Positions 1 through 5,139 are shown, counted from the stretch's first letter. The stretch is DNA of 6,048 nucleotides from Oscillospiraceae bacterium (GCA_009783605.1 WRDE01000139.1:1-6048), one strand, 5' to 3'. Translations and numbers: made by a program. Notes: a model not told the origin generated them from the sequence alone.

Positions 1-84
1 CGAAAACCCTTCTTTGTATATTAAGTGGTATTCGGTTATATTTTTAGCCAGCAAAGTTCTATAAAACGGCGCGTAACTGATCAT
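1..84 (-). CDS. Cro/C1-type helix-turn-helix regulator, N-terminal fragment cut by window edge
   Basis: An ATG at 84-82 on the minus strand opens a frame that stays open to base 1, giving 28 residues that begin MISYAPFYRTLLAKNITEYH and end IYKEGFS. The opening pattern MISY-P-(aromatic)-x-TL-x-x-K-x-I-x-x-Y-x-LI is, from memory, characteristic of small (about 65-75 residue) Cro/C1-type HTH proteins of the HTH_26 kind, which usually act as DNA-binding regulators. What is visible would be helix 1 and the start of the HTH; the recognition helix lies outside the window. An AGGGTG Shine-Dalgarno (minus strand, 97-92) sits 7 bases before the ATG and supports this start. The gene diverges from the lipoprotein operon, so it is a natural candidate for that operon's regulator, and an inverted repeat surrounds its own start. 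No clear promoter of its own was recognised. The family call rests on the N-terminal pattern only. Confidence 0.72.
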   Translation of the reverse strand, partial: MISYAPFYRTLLAKNITEYHLIYKEGFS

Positions 85-105
85 TTTTTATCACCCTGAT
101 CAGTT
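75..105. repeat. Perfect 9-bp inverted repeat around the regulator's RBS and start codon
   Basis: AACTGATCA (75-83) and TGATCAGTT (97-105) are exact reverse complements separated by 13 bases. Each arm contains the palindrome TGATCA. In the leftward transcript the Shine-Dalgarno AGGGTG falls essentially in the loop, and the second arm contains the last two bases of the ATG and codons 2-3. It could be a DNA operator for autoregulation (arm centres 22 bp apart, about two helical turns) or an RNA hairpin limiting translation. The repeat is directly seen; its role is inferred. Confidence 0.6.
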
Positions 106-109
106 TATC

Positions 110-145
110 ATGCTCAACCTCTTGACAATGCTCAATATATTGACT
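110..145. promoter_or_regulatory. Two tandem 18-bp operator-like dyads over the lipoprotein promoter
   Basis: ATGCTCAACCTCTTGACA (110-127) is followed directly by ATGCTCAATATATTGACT (128-145), with 14 of 18 positions identical. Both contain the dyad TCAA-N4-TTGA (114-125 and 132-143); the second is a perfect 12-bp palindrome, TCAATATATTGA. The first overlaps the -35 hexamer and the second fills the -35/-10 spacer, so an occupying protein would block RNA polymerase. The adjacent divergent HTH gene is the obvious candidate binder, which is inference. Confidence 0.55.
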
Positions 146-150
146 ATACT
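122..150 (+). promoter_or_regulatory. Sigma-A-type promoter of the lipoprotein operon
   Basis: TTGACA (122-127), a 17-base spacer and TATACT (145-150) match the vegetative consensus at 11 of 12 positions with ideal spacing. The expected transcription start is near 157, leaving a leader of about 35 bases before the GTG at 192, with Shine-Dalgarno GGAGG at 180-184. Confidence 0.8.
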
Positions 151-191
151 GTGGTTATCCCGCATAAAAACAAAAAATTGGAGGAATTTGT

Positions 192-968
192 GTGAAAAAG
201 GCAATAGCTTTGTTTATCGCGGCATTATTGACGGTATCCCTGTCCGGGTGCGGAGCAGGAGAGGATACCTCCAGCGCAACCGAAACCACGGCGACTACGA
301 CAGCAGCGACAAGGGCAACAACAACGGCCACAACAAAAGCAAGAACTACAACAAAACCCGCAGCGCAAAGCACGACAAAAGCAGAAGTGACAACCGCGGC
401 GGCGCCGACGATGGCGCCGACGATGGCACCGACTAAAGCACCGACAGCAGCGCCGACTAAGGCACCGACAGCAGCGCCGACTAAGGCACCGACAGCAGCG
501 CCGACTAAGGCTCCGACAGCAGCGCCGACTAAGGCTCCGACAGCGGCGCCTACGGCAGCACCCACACCGGCACCGACGGCAGCACCCACGCCGGCGTCCA
601 CGCCGGCACCTACACCGGCACCCGCACAAGATATAAAACTATCCTCACTTCCGGTTACAGTAACTATAAGAGGGCAATTTGAAAGCAAATCATCAGGGAC
701 TATAGAAATTATTGATATACAACAATATGTCGAAAAGCAAGATTGGTTAGTGGTCACTTTTAAGAACACCAATTTGCAACCTGCAATTTTTAATATGTAT
801 TTTATATTTTTTGATTCAAACGGAGCAGAAGTTGGTACAGGAAATTTTTTCAGCAATACGATTTCCGCAAATGAAACATCAACTACGCCTATTGCTTCTA
901 TGGTAAAAGGCATAAAAGACAAAGATATATTTGTTGACATAAAACGCTCGTATATCATTTGGAAATAG
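192..968 (+). CDS. Surface lipoprotein with Thr/Pro-rich repeat stalk and C-terminal beta-sandwich-like domain
   Basis: This 258-residue protein starts at GTG 192, 7 bases after a GGAGG Shine-Dalgarno. Residues 1-19 form a signal peptide (KK, then a hydrophobic core) ending in the lipobox LSGC, with C20 as the predicted lipidated residue, so the mature protein should be anchored on the outer face of the membrane. Residues 25-70 are Thr/Ala-rich. Residues 71-145 are APT-type repeats that look like an extended, possibly glycosylated stalk through the cell wall. Residues 147-258 form a compact domain with beta-strand patterning (LVVTFKNTN, FNMYFIFFDSNGAEVG, ANETSTTPI) resembling FxLYD/DUF4352-like extracellular domains; this resemblance is weak. 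No enzyme motif is visible. It is followed 25 bases later by a membrane protein gene, apparently in one operon. The domain is clearly more AT-rich than the stalk. The substrate or partner is unknown. Confidence 0.85.
   Translation: MKKAIALFIAALLTVSLSGCGAGEDTSSATETTATTTAATRATTTATTKARTTTKPAAQSTTKAEVTTAAAPTMAPTMAPTKAPTAAPTKAPTAAPTKAPTAAPTKAPTAAPTKAPTAAPTAAPTPAPTAAPTPASTPAPTPAPAQDIKLSSLPVTVTIRGQFESKSSGTIEIIDIQQYVEKQDWLVVTFKNTNLQPAIFNMYFIFFDSNGAEVGTGNFFSNTISANETSTTPIASMVKGIKDKDIFVDIKRSYIIWK
429..548 (+). repeat. Five tandem 24-bp repeats encoding the lipoprotein stalk
   Basis: Five head-to-tail 24-bp copies of the type CCGACTAAGGCACCGACAGC+AGCG lie at 429-452, 453-476, 477-500, 501-524 and 525-548. 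They differ from one another by only one or a few bases and encode repeated A-P-T-K-A-P-T-A. A shorter 12-bp unit (GCGCCGACGATG, twice) precedes them, and degenerate Pro/Thr/Ala codon repeats continue to about 627. Near-identity at the DNA level suggests recent expansion and possible copy-number variation. Changes in whole 24-bp units keep the reading frame. Confidence 0.9.
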
Positions 969-993
969 AGTAGGTCACAGAAAGGATATTGCT

Positions 994-1503
994 ATGATAA
1001 AATATATAATAAATGCAATAATTCCTATCGCTTCTATATTAAGCGCGGTTATAATCGCATATTTTACAGCGCATTTTACTCTGCGCAATGTAGTGAGCGA
1101 ACTTGTATATAAGGAACGGCAAGAAACATTTATTGCATTATTTTCGCACATTAAAGAATTACAAAGTGATGCTTGTAAAATTTATAATAATGGATGGAAA
1201 CAAAAACTTGATGAAATGCACCCGAATATAAATCTTTATGCTAACGACAAATTTGTAAAAGGATTCGATAATTTCTATAGTGAGGTGCAACGACGGAATA
1301 TGGAATATTCTAATATATTTGAAGGAGAAGAAAACGAAGCAATATGGCAAGATCGAAAAATGCGAGAAAACTTAGATGATATGGTCTTAATACAAGAACA
1401 AGATAGATATATAGAAGAACATACCTTTAGTAATAAGCAAATACAAGAATTCATAAATAGTTTGGTCAAGTATATGCGGAAAGGATTAAAAACAAAAAAA
1501 TAG
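994..1503 (+). CDS. Single-pass membrane protein with cytoplasmic helical domain, function unknown
   Basis: This 169-residue protein starts at ATG 994, 7 bases after AGAAAGGA. Residues 5-27 (IINAIIPIASILSAVIIAYF and onward) form one transmembrane helix. The rest (28-169) is highly charged, predicted helical and rich in Lys/Glu/Asn, with pieces such as VYKERQETFIALFSHIKEL resembling the layout of many short membrane-anchored proteins of unknown function in accessory regions. No catalytic motif was recognised. It is very AT-rich, unlike the aminotransferase next to it, suggesting acquired or rapidly evolving DNA. It lies 25 bases after the lipoprotein gene with no promoter between, so the two are probably co-transcribed and may act as an outside/inside membrane pair. 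A strong hairpin terminator follows the stop codon. Confidence 0.75.
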   Translation: MIKYIINAIIPIASILSAVIIAYFTAHFTLRNVVSELVYKERQETFIALFSHIKELQSDACKIYNNGWKQKLDEMHPNINLYANDKFVKGFDNFYSEVQRRNMEYSNIFEGEENEAIWQDRKMRENLDDMVLIQEQDRYIEEHTFSNKQIQEFINSLVKYMRKGLKTKK

Positions 1504-1509
1504 CCAACA

Positions 1510-1543
1510 ATAAACCGGCAAGCCACCCAGCTTGCCGGTTTAT
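1510..1543. terminator. Intrinsic terminator between convergent genes
   Basis: A 14-bp perfect stem pairs ATAAACCGGCAAGC (1510-1523) with GCTTGCCGGTTTAT (1530-1543) around the 6-base loop CACCCA. It lies 7 bases after the membrane-protein stop and 25 bases beyond the 3' end of the convergent aminotransferase, so it may serve both strands. The U-tract is short on both strands (TTTATCTATTCTT on plus; TTTATTGTT on minus). Confidence 0.8.
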
Positions 1544-1567
1544 CTATTCTTCAAATATGCTCAACTC

Positions 1568-2842
1568 TCAACCATCCATTAACTTCTCAACCGCCGCCAA
1601 CTCCACCGCCACACAAAACAGCTCCATCGCGGCTTTCAACTCATCCAACGGCGGGAAGGTCGGGGCGATCCGGAGATTGCTGTCAGCCGGGTCTTTGCCG
1701 TAGGGCCAGGTGGCGCCGGCGCCGGTCATCACCATGCCGGCTTCCTTTACTAACTTGACCACCCGGGCCGCGGTGCCGGGCAGCAACTCGACGCTGACGA
1801 AATAGCCGCCCTGGGGACAGACCCAGGAGGCGATCCCCTTACCGCCGAGGTTTTGCTCCAGCATCTGGCAGACCAGATCGAATTTCGGGGCCAGAATCTC
1901 CTTGTGGAGCTTCATATGGGCGCGGACCCCGTCGGCGTCGCCGAAAAACCGCACATGCCGCAGCATGTTGACCTTATCCGGACCGATGGTCTGCATGGCG
2001 ATCCGCTTTTTGATGTCGGCAATATTGGCCGGGCTGGCCGCCAGCGCCGCCAGGCCCGCGCCGGCGAAGGTGATTTTTGAGGTGGAGCCGAACATGATCA
2101 CCTGATCCTCTTTGCCATAGGCCGCCGCCGCTTTATAGAGATTTTTCAGCGCCGGCGGGGTATCGGTGAGATGGTGGACAATGTAGGCGCAGTCCCACAT
2201 GATCCGGAAATCCGGCGCCGCGGCGTTCAGCGCCGCCAGCCGCTCCACCACCGCGTCGCTGTAGACGATGCCGGTAGGATTGGAATAGGCCGGCACGCAC
2301 CAGATACCTTTGACCGCCGGATCGGCCGCCAGCCGTTCCACCTCGTCCATATCCGGACCGTTTTCGTCCATTTTCACCGGAATCATCCCGATCCCGAAGA
2401 ATTCGGTCAGCGAAAAATGACGGTCATATCCCGGGACCGGGCAGAGAAATTTTACCTGTTGGCCGGCCCAGGCGGGGTGGCCGCAGACGCCTTTGGCGTA
2501 GGCGGTGGCGACATAATCGAACATCATATTCAGGCTGGAATTGCCGCCGGCGACGACCTGATCCGCCGGCATATCCAACAGCCCGCCGAACAGTGCCCGG
2601 GCTTCCGGGATCCCCTCCGGCAGCCCATAGTTGCGGACGTCAAAGCCTTTGACCGTCTTCGGGTCGTCGGGCGAGAGCAGCGCGTCTAACAGCTCAGCCG
2701 ACAGGGCCAGCTGGTCGGGACCGGGCTTGCCCCGGGACATATCCAGCGCCAGCCCCCGGGCGGCCAGTTTGTCATAGGCGGCGGCCAGCTCCTCCCGGCA
2801 GACGGCCAATTGTTCACGGGTCAATGCGGTGATTTTTTGCAT
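1568..2842 (-). CDS. Aspartate aminotransferase, subgroup Ic (PLP-dependent, fold type I)
   Basis: This 424-residue cytoplasmic enzyme is predicted to move the amino group between aspartate and 2-oxoglutarate (oxaloacetate and glutamate as products), linking the TCA pool to amino-acid synthesis. Seen in order: RGKPGP (37-42), NYGLPEG (71-77), AGGNSS for cofactor phosphate binding (98-103), CPVPGYDRHF (134-143), the SNPTG loop with N188, WDCAYIVHHL with D217 (pyridine nitrogen) and Y220, FGSTSK with K256 as the Schiff-base lysine, and NLRIAPTFPP with R391 for the substrate carboxylate. These motifs and the length fit the long Ic subgroup, not AspC type Ia. Start choice: the frame is open to an ATG at 2914, but that lies inside the -35 box; ATG 2842 has GAGGT (2855-2851) 8 bases before it and gives the family-like N-terminus MQKITALTREQL. 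ATG 2857 is a less likely alternative. The gene is GC-rich, monocistronic, and has all key residues intact. Confidence 0.93.
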   Translation of the reverse strand: MQKITALTREQLAVCREELAAAYDKLAARGLALDMSRGKPGPDQLALSAELLDALLSPDDPKTVKGFDVRNYGLPEGIPEARALFGGLLDMPADQVVAGGNSSLNMMFDYVATAYAKGVCGHPAWAGQQVKFLCPVPGYDRHFSLTEFFGIGMIPVKMDENGPDMDEVERLAADPAVKGIWCVPAYSNPTGIVYSDAVVERLAALNAAAPDFRIMWDCAYIVHHLTDTPPALKNLYKAAAAYGKEDQVIMFGSTSKITFAGAGLAALAASPANIADIKKRIAMQTIGPDKVNMLRHVRFFGDADGVRAHMKLHKEILAPKFDLVCQMLEQNLGGKGIASWVCPQGGYFVSVELLPGTAARVVKLVKEAGMVMTGAGATWPYGKDPADSNLRIAPTFPPLDELKAAMELFCVAVELAAVEKLMDG

Positions 2843-2885
2843 CTTGCGCAACCTCATCTTTCGTATTTTTATATATTGTTCCGAT

Positions 2886-2914
2886 ATTATAGTATATCCC
2901 CGATGATTTTGCAA
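2886..2914 (-). promoter_or_regulatory. Promoter of the aminotransferase gene
   Basis: Reading leftward, TTGCAA (2914-2909), a 17-base spacer and TATAAT (2891-2886) form a good sigma-A-type promoter. Transcription should start near 2879, about 37 bases before the chosen ATG at 2842. This placement also excludes the ATG at 2914 as a start. Confidence 0.7.
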
Positions 2915-2946
2915 GTTTAAATTTTGGGCCCTGCAAAAATAACGCG

Positions 2947-2990
2947 TTTATAAACATCCCCGCGGCAAAATCCGCGGGGATGTTTATAAA
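2947..2990 (-). terminator. Strong terminator after the XRE regulator gene
   Basis: A 19-bp perfect stem (2947-2965 with 2972-2990) surrounds a 6-base loop and has a GC-rich core, CCCCGCGG paired with CCGCGGGG. It lies 38 bases beyond the regulator's stop codon and upstream of the aminotransferase promoter, insulating the two genes. On the minus strand it is followed by CGCGTTATTTTTGC, a displaced U-run. Confidence 0.82.
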
Positions 2991-3027
2991 ATATGTCGAA
3001 CCCGTATGGCGTATAGCGTATGACAAA

Positions 3028-3333
3028 TCAAAAATCTTTATTTTTGATTTGGTTTTGAAGAAACTGGGAGATAATGTTCCTGACGGCGTCGATCTGCGGC
3101 TCGGTCAGTCCTTCCACGCAGATCATTTTTTGATTATTGATCCCCAGTAAATAATCGGCGCTCACGTTGTACAGCAGCGCAATTTTGGGAATGGCATCAA
3201 AGGAAGGAAAGCGGGTATTGTTTTCATATCCGCTGATAGTACTTTTTGTAACATCTAATTTTTTGGCTACCTGATGTTGAGACAGGCCCTTCGACTTACG
3301 CAATTCCTTCATGCGTGCTCCGAAATCAAACAT
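3028..3333 (-). CDS. XRE-family transcriptional regulator
   Basis: This 101-residue DNA-binding protein starts MFDFGARMKELRKSKGLSQH. Residues 6-60 form a classic Cro/CI helix-turn-helix: MKELRKSKGLSQ, then QVAKKLDVTKSTISGYENN (turn and recognition helix about 21-39), followed by FPSFDAIPKIALLYNVSADYLLG, the usual closing helices. Residues 76-93 (GLTEPQIDAVRNIISQFL) form a C-terminal helix common in small regulators of this kind and may serve dimerisation. No sensor domain is present. I chose ATG 3333; a GTG at 3345 in the same frame has no Shine-Dalgarno, and even the ATG has only a weak GGTG upstream. It diverges from the TM2-patatin operon, with 163 bases between the start codons, so control of that operon and of itself is likely but inferred. 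A TATAAT at 3361-3356 without a clear -35 could be its promoter. A 10-bp A/T inverted repeat (3025-3034/3041-3050) spans its stop codon. Confidence 0.9.
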   Translation of the reverse strand: MFDFGARMKELRKSKGLSQHQVAKKLDVTKSTISGYENNTRFPSFDAIPKIALLYNVSADYLLGINNQKMICVEGLTEPQIDAVRNIISQFLQNQIKNKDF

Positions 3334-3414
3334 ATTCAGCACCACTTTTTTTATTATTATAAGCCACAGAGGTACCTTCTATGTGTTTTTATATAATTAT
3401 TTATACCGCAACAG

Positions 3415-3443
3415 TTGACTTTTAAGAAAAAAACGTGTATACT
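3415..3443 (+). promoter_or_regulatory. Promoter of the TM2-patatin operon
   Basis: TTGACT (3415-3420), a 17-base spacer and TATACT (3438-3443) form a near-consensus sigma-A promoter. The start site should fall near 3449-3451, giving a leader of about 47 bases. A 5-bp inverted repeat, ACAGT (3411-3415) and ACTGT (3441-3445), brackets the whole promoter and could be part of an operator, though five bases may be chance. Confidence 0.75.
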
Positions 3444-3449
3444 GTCGAA

Positions 3450-3467
3450 AGAGCTCACCAAAGCTCT
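3450..3467 (+). promoter_or_regulatory. Hairpin at the predicted 5' end of the TM2-patatin mRNA
   Basis: AGAGCT (3450-3455) pairs with AGCTCT (3462-3467) around the loop CACCAA. It lies 7 bases after the -10 box, so it would form at or within a base or two of the transcript's 5' end, where stem-loops are known to protect mRNAs from decay. The pairing is seen; the role is inferred and depends on the true start site. Confidence 0.4.
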
Positions 3468-3496
3468 GAAAATAATTTTATAAGGTGGTCGTCAAC

Positions 3497-3727
3497 ATGA
3501 GCGAAAACAGTCAAGTTTCCAGGGTTTCCTCCAAGTCGAAGGGGGTGGCGGCGGTACTCTGCTTTTTCTTCGGCGTATTGGGAATCCACAGATTTTATGT
3601 GGGAAAGGCCGGAACCGGAGTCGTATGGTTTATAACAGCGGGTCTTTTGGGCATAGGGGCCTTCGTCGATTTCATTATGATCATTTGCGGGTCTTTTAAG
3701 GATTCCTACGGGTTGGAGCTAAAATAG
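3497..3727 (+). CDS. TM2-domain small membrane protein
   Basis: This 76-residue protein starts MSENSQVSRVSSKSKG. The ATG at 3497 is 8 bases after Shine-Dalgarno AAGGTGG (3482-3488); an in-frame GTG at 3485 overlaps that site and is rejected. Residues 15-70 match the TM2 domain: a first helix AAVLCFFFGVLGI, the signature GIHRFYVGKAG at the turn (the conserved polar HRFY motif), and a second helix VVWFITAGLLGIGAFVDFIMII ending near the C-terminus. TM2 proteins insert as a helical hairpin in the membrane; their biochemical role is poorly defined. The short Ser-rich N-terminus is probably cytoplasmic. The stop codon TAG overlaps the next gene's GTG by one base, indicating translational coupling and probably a shared function with the patatin protein. 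Confidence 0.9.
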   Translation: MSENSQVSRVSSKSKGVAAVLCFFFGVLGIHRFYVGKAGTGVVWFITAGLLGIGAFVDFIMIICGSFKDSYGLELK

Positions 3728-4578
3728 TGTCAAAAATAGGTTTGGTCCTTTCGGGCGGAATGGCCAAGGGCGCGTTTCAAATAGGCGTACTAAAAGCGCT
3801 GAACGAAATCATTCCGCCTGATCGGATCTCCTGCATCAGCGCGTCTTCCATCGGTGTTTTGAGCGGATATGCCTTTTTAACCGGCAAATTAAAACAGGCG
3901 GAATCATCTTGGGATTCTGCCTGTGATTGCGATGCAAAAAAATTCATCCTTTCCATCACAAAAAGCGGTTTTTTGCAGGATGTTATTTTGAACATGGCCG
4001 GTGATGGAGATGAAATAGTTAATGATTTTTATGTATCCTTATTAAACGCCAGCACATGGAAGCTCACCTACGCCAATCTGAAATCGGTTCCGCAGGAAGA
4101 ACGCGCCCGCTATTTGAAAGCCAGTGTCGCCATGCCTGTCTGTAATCAGGCGGTCAGTATCAACGGGCACAATATGTATGATGGAGCGATTATCGACAAT
4201 ATTCCGGTATATCCGTTAGTAAGCCATGCCCTGGATTATATCATCTGTGTGCATTTCGACCGGCAGGATTATATTTTTGAAAATGAACAGCTGAATCAAA
4301 AGATCATTCCGATTACCTTTCCCGATACAAAAATGATCTCAACCTCTGTGTGGTTCAACAAAAATTCTATCGAGCATATGAGGCGCGAGGGATATCTGCA
4401 GGCAAAACAAAAATTCGCGTATATTTTTGAAAACGGGTTCTCCGGCGAGGCTGTGCTGGAAAGGATTGTATGCCTGAACCAGCAACAAGCCGCCCAAAAA
4501 CAATTCCGTATCACCGGCGATATCATAATAAGAAACATCAACAAGGTTACGCAAAAATTCATAAAAAAGGATACATAA
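3727..4578 (+). CDS. Patatin-like phospholipase
   Basis: This 283-residue putative lipid acyl hydrolase starts at GTG 3727, overlapping the previous stop (TAGTG), with GGAG at 3715-3718, 8 bases upstream. The patatin fold is clear: residues 5-20 GLVLSGGMAKGAFQIG form the oxyanion-hole loop and first helix; SASSIGVLSG (38-47) holds the predicted nucleophile S41 in a GxSxG-like elbow where the first Gly is Ala (A39-S-S-I-G43); KASVAMPVCN (131-140) is the usual family motif; and YDGAIIDNIPV (151-161) carries D152 of the Ser-Asp dyad. The core ends near residue 180, leaving about 100 C-terminal residues of unknown role, with a basic tail. No signal peptide is present, so it should act from the cytoplasmic face on membrane lipids. 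Coupling to a TM2 membrane protein suggests that partner recruits or regulates it. It is predicted active, since both dyad residues are present. The substrate is unknown. Confidence 0.9.
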   Translation: MSKIGLVLSGGMAKGAFQIGVLKALNEIIPPDRISCISASSIGVLSGYAFLTGKLKQAESSWDSACDCDAKKFILSITKSGFLQDVILNMAGDGDEIVNDFYVSLLNASTWKLTYANLKSVPQEERARYLKASVAMPVCNQAVSINGHNMYDGAIIDNIPVYPLVSHALDYIICVHFDRQDYIFENEQLNQKIIPITFPDTKMISTSVWFNKNSIEHMRREGYLQAKQKFAYIFENGFSGEAVLERIVCLNQQQAAQKQFRITGDIIIRNINKVTQKFIKKDT

Positions 4579-4613
4579 AACCTCCATGGTTTGCAGCCGT
4601 GGAGGTTTTATGT
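4573..4613 (+). terminator. Terminator overlapping the patatin stop codon
   Basis: A 17-bp stem (4573-4589 with 4597-4613, one G-U pair) surrounds a 7-base loop, with core CCTCCATGG paired with CCGTGGAGG followed by TTTTATGT. The left arm includes the last sense codon (ACA) and the TAA stop at 4576-4578, so hairpin formation must compete with the terminating ribosome. A-rich and T-rich flanks make it usable in both directions. Confidence 0.85.
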
Positions 4614-4650
4614 GAAAAATAATTTTTTACGTTTAGCTCTATCCCAATAA

Positions 4651-4674
4651 AAAACCCGCCGTCCGGCGGGTTTT
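4651..4674 (-). terminator. Terminator of the four-helix membrane protein gene
   Basis: The stem AAAACCCGCC (4651-4660) pairs with GGCGGGTTTT (4665-4674) around a 4-base loop. On the minus strand the stem runs into TTTTTTATT, a canonical U-tract. It lies 22 bases after the stop codon at 4696, and in the opposite direction it would back up the patatin terminator. Confidence 0.87.
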
Positions 4675-4695
4675 CGGTAAGTATTACGATTACGG

Positions 4696-5139
4696 TTAAA
4701 TGGACGGCGGGCCGGACGGCGGCGGAGCAGAACCCGCGTCATCTTTAATGATTTTGTCGAAGAACAGGGCAAAGACGACGATCGCGGCACCGGCGAGGAG
4801 AGCCAAAATCGAACCGATAGCAAAGCCGATATCGACAATGGAAATAAAGCCGAGAAGCGCACATAACCCGCCCGCGCCGGCGACTGCGTATTGGAAATTC
4901 TTAGCGTCCTGTAATTGCGGGATATTATCGCCCACGAAGCACACCGCAATCGTAACCAGAAAAACAATCAGCGAAATAATGCCATACCAAAAATGTGTGC
5001 CGCCGAAAGAACCCCCTGCTGAACCGTATATGCCGAAATCATACGATACAGAATACCAAGGCAAAAAGGTAGAAATAAAACCGATAAGCGCCGCGACAGC
5101 AATAAATAGTTTTTGCTTGCCAATTTTTTGCAGATCCAT
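4696..5139 (-). CDS. Small four-helix membrane protein, function unknown
   Basis: This 147-residue integral membrane protein starts MDLQKIGKQKLFIAVAALIG; its ATG at 5139 is 7 bases after AAGGGGAG (5154-5147). Four hydrophobic segments are visible: 11-28 (ending in the STFLPW motif), 50-70, 84-101 and 104-127. A Gly/Ser/Tyr-rich loop (31-50) joins helices 1 and 2 and is likely extracellular, and a short soluble tail (128-147) ends in APPPSGPPSI. The TFLPW element at the end of helix 1 recurs, from memory, in many small uncharacterised membrane proteins of gut Firmicutes, but I cannot name the family. No transport or catalytic motif is seen. It is transcribed alone from a strong promoter and closed by a canonical terminator. 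It converges on the patatin gene and shows no operon link to its neighbours. Confidence 0.82.
   Translation of the reverse strand: MDLQKIGKQKLFIAVAALIGFISTFLPWYSVSYDFGIYGSAGGSFGGTHFWYGIISLIVFLVTIAVCFVGDNIPQLQDAKNFQYAVAGAGGLCALLGFISIVDIGFAIGSILALLAGAAIVVFALFFDKIIKDDAGSAPPPSGPPSI

Noticed and set aside
110..436. Plus-strand frame beginning at 110
   Set aside because: Its start lies upstream of the promoter's -10 box, it has no Shine-Dalgarno, and its low-complexity product is a frame shadow of the lipoprotein repeats.
155..958. Long minus-strand open frame opposite the lipoprotein, rich in Gly/Ala/Val
   Set aside because: It mirrors the repetitive Pro/Thr/Ala codons of the real gene; the plus-strand gene has a promoter, Shine-Dalgarno, signal peptide and lipobox, and the antisense frame has none of these.
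2171..2689. 172-codon plus-strand frame antisense to the aminotransferase
   Set aside because: A typical shadow in GC-rich coding DNA; the product has no recognisable domain and the opposite strand encodes a complete enzyme.
2843..2914. 24-residue N-terminal extension of the aminotransferase from the ATG at 2914
   Set aside because: The upstream ATG lies in the -35 hexamer of the gene's promoter; the ATG at 2842 has a Shine-Dalgarno and gives the usual family N-terminus.
3004..3024. Three 7-bp tandem units GTATGGC, GTATAGC, GTATGAC
   Set aside because: Short, imperfect and in a small intergenic gap after the regulator stop; too little to separate from chance or to call a CRISPR-like or regulatory array.
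3025..3050. 10-bp A/T-only inverted repeat across the regulator's stop codon as a terminator
   Set aside because: The stem is almost all A-T and a far stronger 19-bp GC-cored terminator follows at 2947-2990; the pairing is probably incidental to Lys/Phe/Ile codons.
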